Assembly (NCBI GenBank): GCA_963809965.1
Contig: CAWELU010000001.1
Span: 1-64,000, forward strand
Length of the DNA stretch: 64,000 nt
Direction: 5' to 3'
From: CAIWHR01 sp963809965
Lineage (GTDB): Bacteria > Pseudomonadota > Gammaproteobacteria > Burkholderiales > Casimicrobiaceae
Part shown: piece after piece, positions 51,761 through 61,733 of the stretch
How the letters are laid out: the number at the start of each line of letters is the position of its first letter
Numbering within the stretch: position 1 is the first letter of the stretch
Translations under genes and position numbers: made by a program
Notes under the pieces: model-generated
What the model saw: only the letters and a program-made list of their open reading frames with translations
Databases searched by the model: none
What the model was told of the DNA's origin: nothing

Positions 51761-52155
51761 CCTCGCTCGACACCCGCATGCGCCAAGTCGTTCGCGAGTA
51801 TCTCGTCGCGCTGGAGGCGGGTGACATCGAGAGGCTGGTCGCGCTGTTCGCGCCCGATGGGTGCGTCGTCTCGCCTTTCCTCGGACGAGTGGCCGCGCGC
51901 ACCTTCTTCCCCAAGGTCGCGGAAGCGTCGACCGGAGCCAGGCTAGCCGTTCATGACGTGCTCGCGAGCGTCGAGGGAAACCCGCGAGCCGCGGCGTATT
52001 TCCGCTACGATTGGTGGCTCAAGGACGGCTCGCTGGTCTCGTTCGACTGTGCGGATGTCTTCGACTTCGATCCCGCAACCGGGGCGATCCGATCATTGAT
52101 CATTCTTTACGACACGCACCCGCTGCGTGAGTCCGTCGGGGGCCAGTACGCATGA
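51757..52155 (+). CDS. SnoaL-like / NTF2 family protein
   Basis: A 132-residue protein: VREYLVALEAGDIERLVALF, APDGCVVSPFLGRVAARTFF, YFRYDWWLKDGSLVSFDCAD and ADVFDFDPATGAIRSLIILY. The NTF2-like fold often works as a small isomerase, hydratase or ligand carrier. It overlaps both neighbours by 4 bp (ATGA), so it likely acts with them. Confidence 0.82.
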   Translation: MTSLDTRMRQVVREYLVALEAGDIERLVALFAPDGCVVSPFLGRVAARTFFPKVAEASTGARLAVHDVLASVEGNPRAAAYFRYDWWLKDGSLVSFDCADVFDFDPATGAIRSLIILYDTHPLRESVGGQYA

Positions 52156-53531
52156 CCGATCCTGCCGCTCCGTTTTCGAGCAGCGCGCTGTTGAATGATG
52201 CCGCCGCCCGCGCGGTGCGCTACCTGGAGGGACTTCCGGACCGCCGCGTGCAGCCGGATGCCGAGGCAATCGGCGGCCTTTCGGCGTGGGACACACCGTT
52301 GCCCGATGGGCCGAGCGATCCGGCAGCGGTGCTGCGACTGCTGGACGAGCGAGGCTCGCCGGCCACGATGGCCACGGCAGGGGGGCGCTTCTTCGGCTTC
52401 GTCATCGGAGCCGCGCTGCCGGTGACCGTGGCGGCGAACTGGCTCGCGACCGCTTGGGACCAAAACACCGGTCTTAACACGGTCACGCCGGCGACGGCGG
52501 AACTGGAGCGCATTGCACTCGGCTGGCTGATCGACGTGCTCGGCTTGCCGCAGGGCACGGGCGCGGGCTTTGTCACCGGGGCAACCATCGCCAATTTCTC
52601 CGCGCTTGCCGCTGCCCGGCACACGGTGCTGGAGCGCGCCGGCTGGGACGTCGAAGCGCAGGGGCTGTTCGGCGCGCCACCGGTCACCGTGGTCATCGGA
52701 GACGAGGCGCATCCGACGCTCATCAAGGCGCTCGGCCTCCTCGGATTCGGGCGTTCGCGCGTCGTGCGCGTTCCCGTCGACACGCAGGGCCGGATGCGGG
52801 CGGACGCTTTCCCGCGCATTGCCTCGCCCGCGATCGTCTGCCTGCAGGCGGGTAACGTGAATACCGGAGCGTTCGACCCGGCGTCCGCCCTCGTGCCTCG
52901 CGCCAAGGAAGCGGGCGCCTGGGTGCACGTGGACGGCGCCTTCGGCTTGTGGGCTGCGGCCTCACCCCGGCTCGCCCACCTGATGGCCGGCTTCAGCCAC
53001 GCCGATTCCTGGGCGACGGACGGGCACAAGTGGCTCAATGTCCCGTACGACTGCGGCATCGCCTTCGTGCGCGACGCCGAGGCGCTGCGGGCAGCCATGG
53101 CGATACGGGCGGCCTATCTGCCCACCGGGGGACGCGATCCCTCGGATTTCACACCCGAGTTATCGCGGCGCGCGCGTGGCGTAGAGGTGTGGGCCGCGTT
53201 GCGCACGCTCGGACGCTCCGGGCTCGCCGCGATGTTCGAGCGCAACTGCCGGCAAGCGCGCCGCTTCGCCGAAGGCCTCGCCGCCGCCGGATACGAGATT
53301 CTGAATGAGGTCGTGCTCAATCAGGTGCTGGTCTCCTTCGGCGCTCCCGAACTGACGGCGCGCGTCATCGATGGCATCCAGAACGACGGCACGTGCTGGT
53401 GCGGCAGCACCGCGTGGCAAGGGCGCTCGGCGATGCGCATCAGCGTCTGCTCGTGGGCGACCACCGACGACGATGTCGAGCGCAGTCTCGCCGCCATCCT
53501 GCGGATCGCGGCGCGTCAGCGGAGCGCGTAG
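52152..53531 (+). CDS. PLP-dependent decarboxylase (group II type)
   Basis: A 459-residue fold-type-I PLP enzyme: WDQNTGLNTVTPATAELERI, GLPQGTGAGFVTGATIANFS, VVIGDEAHPTLIKALGLLGF, WVHVDGAFGLWAAASPRLAH (PLP Asp) and WATDGHKWLNVPYDCGIAFV (Schiff-base Lys). It resembles aromatic-amino-acid/glutamate decarboxylase relatives. It starts inside the previous stop (ATGA). The substrate is unknown. Confidence 0.88.
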   Translation: MTDPAAPFSSSALLNDAAARAVRYLEGLPDRRVQPDAEAIGGLSAWDTPLPDGPSDPAAVLRLLDERGSPATMATAGGRFFGFVIGAALPVTVAANWLATAWDQNTGLNTVTPATAELERIALGWLIDVLGLPQGTGAGFVTGATIANFSALAAARHTVLERAGWDVEAQGLFGAPPVTVVIGDEAHPTLIKALGLLGFGRSRVVRVPVDTQGRMRADAFPRIASPAIVCLQAGNVNTGAFDPASALVPRAKEAGAWVHVDGAFGLWAAASPRLAHLMAGFSHADSWATDGHKWLNVPYDCGIAFVRDAEALRAAMAIRAAYLPTGGRDPSDFTPELSRRARGVEVWAALRTLGRSGLAAMFERNCRQARRFAEGLAAAGYEILNEVVLNQVLVSFGAPELTARVIDGIQNDGTCWCGSTAWQGRSAMRISVCSWATTDDDVERSLAAILRIAARQRSA

Positions 53532-54026
53532 ATGCCCGACATGCTCGTCAAGCTCTATGAGCTACCACGCCTCGATGACGCACTCGAAACCTGTGTGCGG
53601 AAGGGAGTCGCGATCCGGCGCGTGCTGACTCCGGAGAAATCCGCGGTCATCGACTGGGTGCGCGCGCATTTTCCGACGTCGACGGCCGAAGTCGAGGCGG
53701 CCTGTTGCCGACTCCCAGTCTCGTGCTTCGTCGCGCTCCGCGCGCAAAGGATAGTCGGGTTCGCCTGCTACGATGCGACGTGCCGGAATTTCTTCGGTCC
53801 CGAGGCGGTGCTGGCGGAAGAACGCGGTCACGGAACTGGCCGGGCACTCCTATTGGCGGCGCTGCACGCCCAGAGGGCACAGGGCTACGCCTACTCGGTC
53901 ATAGGGGGCGTCGGTCCGGCAGACTTCTACGCGAAAACCGTCGGCGCCAGCGCGATCGAGGGCTCCTCACCCGGCATCTACGGCGGACTGTTGCCCTTCG
54001 TGTCGCACAGCCGAAGCGCTGACTGA
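53532..54026 (+). CDS. GNAT family N-acetyltransferase
   Basis: A 164-residue protein beginning MPDMLVKLYELPRLDDALET, with FGPEAVLAEERGHGTGRALL (acetyl-CoA loop ERGHGTG) and AYSVIGGVGPADFYAKTVGA. Its ATG directly follows the decarboxylase stop with no gap, so it is the fourth member of the operon. The acceptor may be the amine made by the decarboxylase, inferred from order only. Confidence 0.82.
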   Translation: MPDMLVKLYELPRLDDALETCVRKGVAIRRVLTPEKSAVIDWVRAHFPTSTAEVEAACCRLPVSCFVALRAQRIVGFACYDATCRNFFGPEAVLAEERGHGTGRALLLAALHAQRAQGYAYSVIGGVGPADFYAKTVGASAIEGSSPGIYGGLLPFVSHSRSAD

Positions 54027-54043
54027 CTCGCTCCCTTCGGCCG

Positions 54044-54421
54044 ATGCGTCGCGTCGTCGTAACATTCGCCCTTTTCGCGTCGGTTTATCCGCTGCTTGCT
54101 TTCGTCATGCGCGGGGCGTTCGGGCCAGCGGGCGCCCTGACGCTCGCCAGCGTCACGACGGCGGCAACGGTAGTGCTTGGTGTGCCCGCATTCATTCTCA
54201 TGTGCCGCCGCGGCTGGCTCGAATGGTGGCAACTGCTTTGCGCCGGCGCCGCGATCGGCTTCGTGTGCGCCCTGCCGTTCGCGATCGCCGGTTCGGCGCT
54301 GGTGCTGGCCTTGATCCCGACCTTCGTCGTTCTCGGTGCGACGCACGGCGTGCTGTTCTGGGGACTGGCAATCTGGCGCAATGCCGATCTTGTCGCGCGC
54401 TGCGGCCACGGCGGCCGGTGA
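54044..54421 (+). CDS. Small multi-pass membrane protein
   Basis: A 125-residue protein with four hydrophobic helices (VVVTFALFASVYPLLAFVM, AATVVLGVPAFILMCRR, LLCAGAAIGFVCALPFAI, VLALIPTFVVLGATHGVLFW). No family is recognised. It begins 17 bp after the acetyltransferase and may be part of that operon. Confidence 0.55.
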   Translation: MRRVVVTFALFASVYPLLAFVMRGAFGPAGALTLASVTTAATVVLGVPAFILMCRRGWLEWWQLLCAGAAIGFVCALPFAIAGSALVLALIPTFVVLGATHGVLFWGLAIWRNADLVARCGHGGR

Positions 54422-54443
54422 ATCGTCGTCAGGGAGATCGTTC

Positions 54444-54887
54444 GTGTACGAAAAGACGCTGTTCGCCGGTTGGGGCGACATGGATTTCAACTCGCACATG
54501 CGCAACACGGCATATCTCGACAAGGCCGCCGACGTGCGGATGATGTTCTTCTCCGAGAACGGCTTTCCGATGGAGAAATTCGTTGCCCTCAAGGTCGGCC
54601 CGGTGATCATGAAGGACGAAGTGGACTACTTCCGGGAGGTGAGGTTGCTGGAAGCCCTGCGCGTGACGCTGAGCCAGGCAGGGCTCGCCGAGGACGGCAG
54701 CCGCTTCGTGATCCGCAACGAGTTCTACCGCCCCGACGGGAAGCGTGTCGCCACGGTCACCAGTTCCGGCGGCTGGCTCGATCTTGCCGCCCGCAAGCTC
54801 ACGGCACCTCCGCCGGACTTGTTCGCTGCGTTGAAAGCGCTGCCGAGGACGGCGGATTACCAGACGCTCGCGTCCAGCCTCAAATAG
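54444..54887 (+). CDS. Hotdog-fold acyl-CoA thioesterase
   Basis: A 147-residue protein from GTG: YEKTLFAGWGDMDFNSHMRN (the 4HBT signature WxDxDxNxHxxN), TAYLDKAADVRMMFFSENGF, then KDEVDYFREVRLLEALRVTL and KRVATVTSSGGWLDLAARKL. The Asp/Asn/His of DFNSHMRN are the active-site residues of the 4-hydroxybenzoyl-CoA thioesterase group. Confidence 0.87.
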   Translation: MYEKTLFAGWGDMDFNSHMRNTAYLDKAADVRMMFFSENGFPMEKFVALKVGPVIMKDEVDYFREVRLLEALRVTLSQAGLAEDGSRFVIRNEFYRPDGKRVATVTSSGGWLDLAARKLTAPPPDLFAALKALPRTADYQTLASSLK

Positions 54888-54921
54888 GCGCGCCGGCGCG
54901 CGAACCACCGACCGACTCGGA

Positions 54922-55110
54922 ATGGGTTGCCTCGCCCTCGCGCTATTGGTCGTGGAGTTCCTGCTGGTGCTCCGGCTGCGGAGCATTGCGTTCGAGGACT
55001 ATCTGGCCGGCCGCGATCCGGTGTCCGGGACCGTCTACTATCTGTTGCTCGGAGCGTTCGCCGCGATGCCGCTCGTCTTCCGGCGAAAGCCGAGTCCGCC
55101 GCGTCTTTGA
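54922..55110 (+). CDS. Small membrane protein, 62 residues
   Basis: A frame with two hydrophobic helices, GCLALALLVVEFLLVLRL and GTVYYLLLGAFAAMPLVF, joined by a short acidic loop. The topology is believable for a real small membrane protein. The family is unknown. Confidence 0.45.
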   Translation: MGCLALALLVVEFLLVLRLRSIAFEDYLAGRDPVSGTVYYLLLGAFAAMPLVFRRKPSPPRL

Positions 55111-55216
55111 CCGGCACAGCGGGGTGGCGTAAATTTGGCGCGCACCTTCTGCGCGAATCGCGCAGAGCACTCCTTACCCGATGGCGGCTGCGATCGATTG
55201 AAGCGAGACACCGGCG

Positions 55217-55611
55217 ATGCCAACCCGAAGCGGGACCCCGGATCACGAGCGGCTCGACCGGATCGTCGCCGAAGCGCGGCGTAACCGCGAGGCGCGCGAG
55301 ACAGACCTACCGCGACCGCGCGCTCAAGCTCTTCCCCTGGGTCTGCGGACGCTGCGCGCGCACGTTCGATCGCACCACACGTGCAGCAGCTCACCGTGCA
55401 CCACAAGGACCACAATCACGATAACAACCCGCCCGACGGCAGCAACTGGGAGCTGCTGTGCGTGTATTGCCACGACAACGAGCACTCGCGCGAGCTCGAA
55501 GCCGCTGCTCAGCGTGGGGCGCCTGGCGGCGGTGATCCGCCGCGCGCCACGCACAAGCCGTTCGCTGATCTCGCGGCCCGGCTCAAAGGCAAGGGGCACG
55601 AGGAGTCCTAA
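55217..55611 (+). CDS. yajD: HNH nuclease of the YajD type (two frameshifts)
   Basis: Three frames join: MPTRSGTPDHERLDRIVAEA, then QTYRDRALKLFPWVCGRCAR, then QQLTVHHKDHNHDNNPPDGS and NWELLCVYCHDNEHSRELEA. The CxxC pairs and the HH/HNH residues of the YajD-like HNH endonuclease are complete. The breaks near 55305 and 55377 are each explained by one surplus base. Probably an intact gene with sequence errors. Confidence 0.8.
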
Positions 55612-55669
55612 GACGGACAGCCGCCAGGCAGGCTCGGCGCGTGCACCCTGCGTCCGTCGCAAACGGCCG

Positions 55670-56062
55670 ATGAGTTATCGCCTGCTCGCCGATGTGCTGG
55701 TCGCCGTCCATTTCGCGTTCATCGCCTTCGTCGTCGCGGGCGGGGCGCTCGCGTTCTGGCATCGTGCGTGGGCGGTCCTTCATCTGCCCGCCGTTGCCTG
55801 GGGTGCATGGACCGAGTTCACCGGCACCATTTGCCCGCTCACCCCCTGGGAAAACACGCTGCGCGCGAGCGCGGGCGCGGCCGGCTACACCGGCGGTTTC
55901 GTCGAACACTATCTGGTCCCGCTGATTTATCCGGAAGCGCTGACCGCTCGCACGCAGATGGCGCTCGGAGCTCTTGTCGTCGCGATCAATGCGGTCGTGT
56001 ATTGGCTCGTGTGGATGAAATGGCGCCGTGCCGCGCGTAGTCGGCCACCGCAGTCCGCGTGA
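55670..56062 (+). CDS. DUF2784 family membrane protein
   Basis: A 130-residue protein with four transmembrane helices: RLLADVLVAVHFAFIAFVVA, AWAVLHLPAVAWGAWTEFTG, TLRASAGAAGYTGGFVEHYL and ALGALVVAINAVVYWLVWMK. The conserved pattern ICPLTPWEN matches DUF2784. The function is unknown. Confidence 0.85.
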   Translation: MSYRLLADVLVAVHFAFIAFVVAGGALAFWHRAWAVLHLPAVAWGAWTEFTGTICPLTPWENTLRASAGAAGYTGGFVEHYLVPLIYPEALTARTQMALGALVVAINAVVYWLVWMKWRRAARSRPPQSA

Positions 56063-56251
56063 ACTTCCGTACGCTGGCATCCGCGCCGGTGCCAGCCTTG
56101 CCATCCGTTGCGCGTCCTCGCCCGCCGTGCACATGACGTACGGCGCGCAATGGCGTACTCTTGCGCCCACGGGGCGCGCGCCGCGTGCCCTTCGGCGATA
56201 CGCGCGTCCTGTGGGGCGCCCGCCGCCCCGCCCGGCTCCAAGGAGAAAAGA

Positions 56252-56413
56252 ATGACCCTTTGTCCCGTCGCCCTCGCCGTGGGCTGCAAGAAGTGCCCGA
56301 TTTTTTCCGTGTGTCCGGTCAAAGGAGTGATCGGCGACTACAAGAAGGAACCGGAGACCCCGGCGAAGGGAGCCGCCGGCAAGGGTCAGGCCGGCGCCAA
56401 GCGCGCCAAATAG
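56252..56413 (+). CDS. Small cysteine-motif protein, 53 residues
   Basis: The ATG at 56252 follows AAGGAGA. The sequence MTLCPVALAVGCKKCPIFSV then CPVKGVIGDYKKE carries Cys at 4, 12, 15 and 21, a spacing suited to an iron-sulfur cluster or zinc, then a Lys/Ala-rich tail. Small proteins of this kind are conserved in betaproteobacteria; no function is assigned. Confidence 0.65.
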   Translation: MTLCPVALAVGCKKCPIFSVCPVKGVIGDYKKEPETPAKGAAGKGQAGAKRAK

Positions 56414-56434
56414 CGACGCGAGCGGAGCTTCGTC

Positions 56435-56842
56435 ATGCGTTCGCAAGCCGAGTCGGTGCCGCACGCCGAGATCACGGCGCTCATCGCCGACCTCGACGCC
56501 GCGGCTTCCGCGCTCGACATCGATCGGTTTCTGCGCTTTCTCGCGGAGGGCCCGGACTTCGCGTGGACGTTCAACGGCCACCTGGTCACCACGCAGACCG
56601 AGGTCCGCGCCATGCACGTCGCATCGTGGTCGAAGCTCGCGCGCGCCACATTCCGAACCGACGTCCGGCACGTCGCCTTCGTCGCGCCAGGCGTCGCGGT
56701 GCTTTCGGCGACGGGCCATTCCGAACGCACGGCAAAGTCCGGCGAAACGCGCTCCGGCGACTATGCGCTGCTGCTCGTCCTGACGCGAGGGCCGGAGGGC
56801 TGGCGGGTGCTGCAGGGACACGAATCGACGCTGGCGCCGTGA
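56435..56842 (+). CDS. SnoaL-like / DUF4440-type protein
   Basis: A 135-residue NTF2-like protein: AEITALIADLDAAASALDID, FNGHLVTTQTEVRAMHVASW, and VLTRGPEGWRVLQGHESTLA. The C-terminal GWRVLQGHES is typical of the DUF4440/SnoaL-like group. The ligand is unknown. Confidence 0.8.
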   Translation: MRSQAESVPHAEITALIADLDAAASALDIDRFLRFLAEGPDFAWTFNGHLVTTQTEVRAMHVASWSKLARATFRTDVRHVAFVAPGVAVLSATGHSERTAKSGETRSGDYALLLVLTRGPEGWRVLQGHESTLAP

Positions 56843-56936
56843 GCAGCACATTGCCTGGGTTCCGGCCGAGGGCCGGACTGCAAGAGCTGCCAGGCTTCGC
56901 GCAAACTCATTTCCGGGTATCGCCGGAACGACGACC

Positions 56937-58059
56937 ATGACCCACGCAGCGATCACCGGCTGGGGGAAGTGCATGCCGCCCGCCGTGCTTTCCAACGCCG
57001 ACCTGGCGACGCTGATGGAAACAGACGACGAGTGGATCACCACGCGCACCGGCATCAAGGAGCGCCGGATCGCGCACGTCAGCGGGATCGAGATGGCGCA
57101 CGTTGCGGCCGCGCGCGCGCTGGCATGCGCCGGACTCGAGGCGAAGGATGTCGACCTCATCGTGTACGGAAGCTGCTCGAACGACGAGTCGGTGCCCAAC
57201 TCGGCCTCCGGCATCCAGGTGCGCCTCGGCGCCACCCACGCCGCGGCCATGGACGTCAATACGGCCTGCACGAGTTTTCTCTATGGGCTGTCGACCGCGA
57301 CGGCGTTGATCCGAACCGGCGTCGTCCGCAATGCGATAGTGATCGGCGTCGAGTTGATATCGCGGTTCATGGATTGGTCGAACCGCAACGTCGCGGTCCT
57401 CTTCGGCGATGGCTCCGCCGCAGTCGTCGTGCAGGCGACCGACCGCGCGGAGGGGCTGCTCGGCGAGAAGCTCGGCTGTTACGCGGACGTGCGCCAGATC
57501 CTGCGCGTGCGGGGCATGGGGACGACCTATGCGCATCGCGGCGTCACGTTCGGCGACACGATCTGGGACTTCGACGGCCAGGAGATCTTCAAGCGCGCGG
57601 TCGTCGGCATGACGCAGGCGTCGCACGAGGTGCTCGCGCGAACCGCCCACAAGGTCGAGGACATCGACCTCGTCGTGCCGCATCAGGCGAACCTCCGGAT
57701 CATCGAGTCTGTCGCCAGGCGCGATCGGTGCGCCGCTGGACCGTGTCTTCCTCACCGTGCACCGGTACGGCAACATGTCGGCGGCGACGGTGCCGGTTGC
57801 GCTGGTCGACGCGCTGGAGGAAGGCCGCGTGAAGCCGAACGCGCTGATCCTCATGCCGGCGTTCGGTGCGGGCCTCACCTGGTGCTCGCATCTCGTGCGG
57901 TGGGGCGAACGGATCACGCCGCGCGGGACTACCAGCGTCGATCTGCCGCCTTGCACGAAAAGCGCCCTGGACATGGTGCGCTGGCTGGTCGCGTCGAAAC
58001 AGCCCCCGGCACGCTCCGTCGCCGGACTCAACTCGGCCAAGGTCGCCGAGGACATGTGA
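56937..58059 (+). CDS. fabH: Beta-ketoacyl-ACP synthase III-like protein (frameshifted at ~57713)
   Basis: A FabH-type thiolase-fold enzyme with all catalytic residues: Cys111 (VNTACTSFLYG), His in VVPHQANLRIIESVARR and Asn in HRYGNMSAATVPVALVDALE. One surplus G near 57713 breaks the frame between the His and Asn motifs; removing it joins ARR to IGAPLDRVFLTVHRYGNMSA. It condenses acetyl-CoA or other starters with malonyl-ACP. It is convergent with rodA. Confidence 0.82.
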
Positions 58060-58074
58060 GCGGTCCTGCGCGGG

Positions 58075-59179
58075 CTACGTACTGACGAGCTTCCGATGCG
58101 CCTGCACGCTCATCAGGACGCCCAGCCCGACGAATAGCGAAATGAGCGCGGTGCCCCCGTAGGACACCAGCGGCAGCGGGACGCCGACGACGGGCAGGAT
58201 GCCGCTCACCATCCCCATGTTGACGAAAGCGTAGGTGAAGAACATCAGCGTCACCGCACCGGCGACGAGGCGCGCGAAAAGGGTCGACGCGTTGGCTGTG
58301 ATCACCATCGCCGCGACCGATCAGCAGCAGATAGAGCACGAGCAGGACGATGATACCGATCAGTCCGAATTCCTCGCCGAACACGGCGAAGATGAAATCG
58401 GTGTGCCGCTCGGGAAGAAAGTCGAGGTGCGTCTGCGTGCCGTTCAACCAGCCCTTGCCGACGACCCCTCCCGAGCCCAGCGCGATCGACGCCTGCGACG
58501 AGTGATACCCGGCACCCAGCGGATCGCGGCCGGGATCGAGGAAGGTGAGAATCCGCTCGCGCTGATACCCGTGGAGCTGCTGCCACACCAGCGGCGCCGC
58601 TGCGCCGCCGGTGACCCCCAGGCCGACGATGATCTTCCACGACAGCCCGGCAAGAAAGAGGACGTAGAAGCCCGACGCGGCGATGAGGAGCGCGGTCCCC
58701 AGGTCGGGCTGGCGCTTGATCAGGTACACCGGCACGACGATCAGCACCGCGGCCAGCGCGAAGTCCCGCCAGCCGATGCGGCCCTCGAACTTCTGGAAGT
58801 ACCACGCCAGCATCAGCGGCACCGCGATCTTCATCAGCTCGGAGGGCTGGAAGCGGGCAACACCGAGATTCAACCAGCGCTTCGAGCCGTTGACGGTGAT
58901 GCCGAACAGCGCGACGCCGACGAGTGCGACGACCCCCAGCACGTAAAGCGGCACTGCGGCGCGGGCGATTGTCTGCGGTGGAATATTGGCGACGAGCCAC
59001 ATCAGCGTCAGTGCGAAAGCGAGGCTCGTCGCCTGGCTCGACAGCCGCGCGAGGCTCTGGTCCGCAGCCGAGAACAGCGTGACGAACCCGACACCGACGA
59101 TCGCCAGCGCGATGCCGAACAGAAAGCTGTCGATCCGTCGCGACAGCACTTCCCACACCCGCGCCAGGATGGTGGACAT
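58075..59179 (-). CDS. rodA: Rod shape-determining protein RodA (frameshifted at ~58315)
   Basis: A SEDS-family glycosyltransferase with about ten transmembrane helices: ALTLMWLVANIPPQTIARAA, FQPSELMKIAVPLMLAWYFQ, YLIKRQPDLGTALLIAASGF, VFGEEFGLIGIIVLLVLYLL and VVGVPLPLVSYGGTALISLF. One surplus base near 58315 separates LLLIGR from AMVITANASTLFARLVAGAV. It polymerises peptidoglycan during elongation with PBP2. Its ATG overlaps the mrdA stop (TGATG). Confidence 0.88.
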
Positions 59180-61156
59180 CAATCGCTTTCGTCGTCGGCA
59201 TTCAGCGCCGGCGCTGCCGGCGCGGGGCCCGCCTTCTTCTCGCCCAGCAGGTAGTAATCGAGCACCTGGCGGGCGATCGGTGCCGCCGCCTGCGCGCCGA
59301 AACCGCCGTTCTCGACCAGCACCGCGAGCGCGATTTGGGGCTTGTCGTCCGGCGCATAGGCGATGTACCAGGCATGATCGCGCAGCCGCTCGTCGATGCG
59401 CGAGGCTGAATATTTCTCGCCCTTGAGCGAATACACCTGGGCCGTTCCGGTCTTGCCGCCGCTCACGTACCGTGCCTTGGCGAAGGCCGTGGCGCTGGTG
59501 CCCTCCCGGCTGACACCGACGAGCGCGTTTCGGATGACGGCAAGATGCTCGGGGCTGACCGCCAGCGTGTGCGTCGGTTGCGGCTCGACCTCGCGCGTTT
59601 CTCCTGTTCCCACATTGCGCACCGTCTTCACCAGATGCGGGCGGTAGGCCACGCCGTCATTGGCGACGATGGCAATCGCGTGCGCAAGCTGGATCGGCGT
59701 GAAAGCGTTGTAACCCTGGCCGATGCCGGCCGAGACGCTGTCGCCCAGGTACCACTTGCGATGCTCCTCGCGGTAGTCCTTGCCGGCGAAGCGCTGCCGT
59801 TTCCACTCCCGCGACGGCAGCACGCCCGTGAGTTCGCCTTCGATGTCGATGCCGGTCTTGTGGCCGAAACCCAACTGTGACATGAACCGGTACGTGTCGT
59901 CGATGTCGGTCTCGCTGCCGAGAATGTAGTAGTAGGTGTCGCAGGAGGCGACGATCGACTTGTACATGTCGACGCTGCCGTGGCCGCCGGGCTTGTCGTC
60001 GCGAAACCGGTGCGCGGCGCCGGGGAGCTGGAAGTATCCGGGATCGGAGATGGTCTGCGTCGGCGTGCGCTTGCCCGAAGCCAGTGCGCCCAGCGCGAGA
60101 AACGGCTTGATGGTCGAGCCCGGCGGGTACGCGCCACGCAGCGGGCGGTTCAGGAGCGGCTTGTCGGGCGAGTCGTTGAGCAACTCCCAGTTCGCCGGAT
60201 CGATCCCTTCGACGAACAGGTTCGGGTCGTACCCTGGCCGCGAGACGAAGGCCAGCACGCCGCCGGTGGCCGGCTCGATCGCCACCAGCGCGCCGCGGCG
60301 CGACCCGAAGGCCGCTTCGGCCACCTCCTGCAGCTTGATGTCGAGCGAGAGCGTCAGGTCGTTGCCCGAGACCGGCGGCACCCGCGACAGCGTGCGCACT
60401 GCGCGCCCGGCGGCATCCACCTCGACCTCCTCGACACCGGTCGTCCCGTGCAATTCGCGTTCGTAGGAGAGCTCGAGCCCGACCTTGCCGATGTAGTCGG
60501 AGCCCTTGTAGTTCGCAGTCTCCTCCCATTCGTCGATCCGCGCCAGATCGCGTTCGGTGATGCGTCCGATGTACCCGATGACGTGCGAGCCGATTTCTCC
60601 GTACGGGTACTGGCGGAACAGCCGCGCCTTGATCTCCACGCCGGGGAAGCGGTAGCGGTTGACCGCGAAACGCGCGACTTCCTCGTCGGTCAAGCCTCGT
60701 GCGCAGCGGCAGGCTCTCGAAATTCTTCGACTCTTCGATGAGCTTCCGGAAACGCTTGCGGTCACGCGGCTGGACGTCGATGATTTCCGCGAGCGAGTCG
60801 ATGGTCGTTTCGAGGTGCGGCACGCGCGCCGGCTGGATCTCCAGCGTATACGCGGAGTAGCTCCGCGCGAGGACGATGCCGTTGCGATCGGTGATCACGC
60901 CGCGGTTGGGCGCGATCGGCACGATCGCGATCCGGTTCGTTTCCGCCAGGGTCTGGTAGTGATGATGCTCGATGACCTGCAGGTAGAAGAACCGCGCGGC
61001 GAGTCCGCCGAACGCGACGACGACGAGCGCACCGGCGATCGACAGGCGACGACGGAACAGGAACAGCTCGCGCTCGGGGTTTCTCAGCTCCGGCGAGGCG
61101 AAGCCGTTGCCGGCCGCGAGGCCTTCGTTGCGCGAGAGGAATTCCCGCCATCCCAT
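59179..61156 (-). CDS. mrdA: Penicillin-binding protein 2 (frameshifted at ~60703)
   Basis: A class-B PBP: an N-terminal membrane anchor (LSIAGALVVVAFGGLAARFF), dimerisation domain (PNRGVITDRNGIVLARSYSA), and transpeptidase motifs SxxK in YPPGSTIKPFLALGALASGK, SCD in IVASCDTYYYILGSETDIDD and KTG in SGGKTGTAQVYSLKGEKYSA. One extra base near 60703 separates FESLPLRTRL from TDEEVARFAVNRYRFPGVEI. It makes elongation-phase cross-links and is the partner of RodA. Confidence 0.9.
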
Positions 61157-61186
61157 GATCCGGTCAGCTCCGGCGGGCTTGCGCGC

Positions 61187-61724
61187 TCAAAGGCCCGCCC
61201 GCGAACGCAGGGGTCGCTGCGGCCATTGCAGCAGGACCGAGACAACGGGCCACAGCAACGCGCCGACGATCGGCGGCGCGGCAAAGGTCCAGCGCGGAAG
61301 CGGGGCGCCGCCGACGTGGCGAACCAGCAGCACGAGCCCGGCGCAAACGGCGAGCAGGACGGCAACCTGAGCCGCCTGCTGCCACAACGTGAAACGCAGC
61401 ACGCGGCGGCGGAAATACTCGGCCGCATACGCGAGAAACGCGTACGCGAGCGCGTGTTGGCCGAACAGCGTTGCATCGCCGACGTCCATCAGGAGGCCGA
61501 TGCCCCAGGCGACGCCCACGCCCACGTACCGCGGTTCCTGGATGCACCAATACAGCAGCACGAGCGCCAGAAAATCCGGCCGCAACGCAAACGCGACGCC
61601 GGATAACGGCGCGCAGGTTGAGCAGAAACCCCGTGGCAAGCGTGATAACGATGAACCAGCGCCGTACCGGCCGCAGGATCTCGTCGGAGCCCGCCGGTGA
61701 GAGCGGAATGTTCGGAAGCACCAT
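61187..61724 (-). CDS. mreD: Rod shape-determining protein MreD (frameshifted at ~61612)
   Basis: Two frames join: RRWFIVITLATGFLLNL, then APLSGVAFALRPDFLALVLL, YWCIQEPRYVGVGVAWGIGL, LMDVGDATLFGQHALAYAFL and LLAVCAGLVLLVRHVGG. It is a small polytopic protein with the MreD signature RPDFLALVLLYW and GLLMDV. One surplus base near 61612 breaks the frame. It is part of the elongasome between MreC and PBP2. Confidence 0.85.
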
Positions 61725-61733
61725 GCGCGACCT

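Noticed and set aside
58235..59254. A 339-residue plus-strand frame opposite rodA
   Set aside because: Antisense shadow of rodA rich in Gln, Arg and Asp; no start signal or family.
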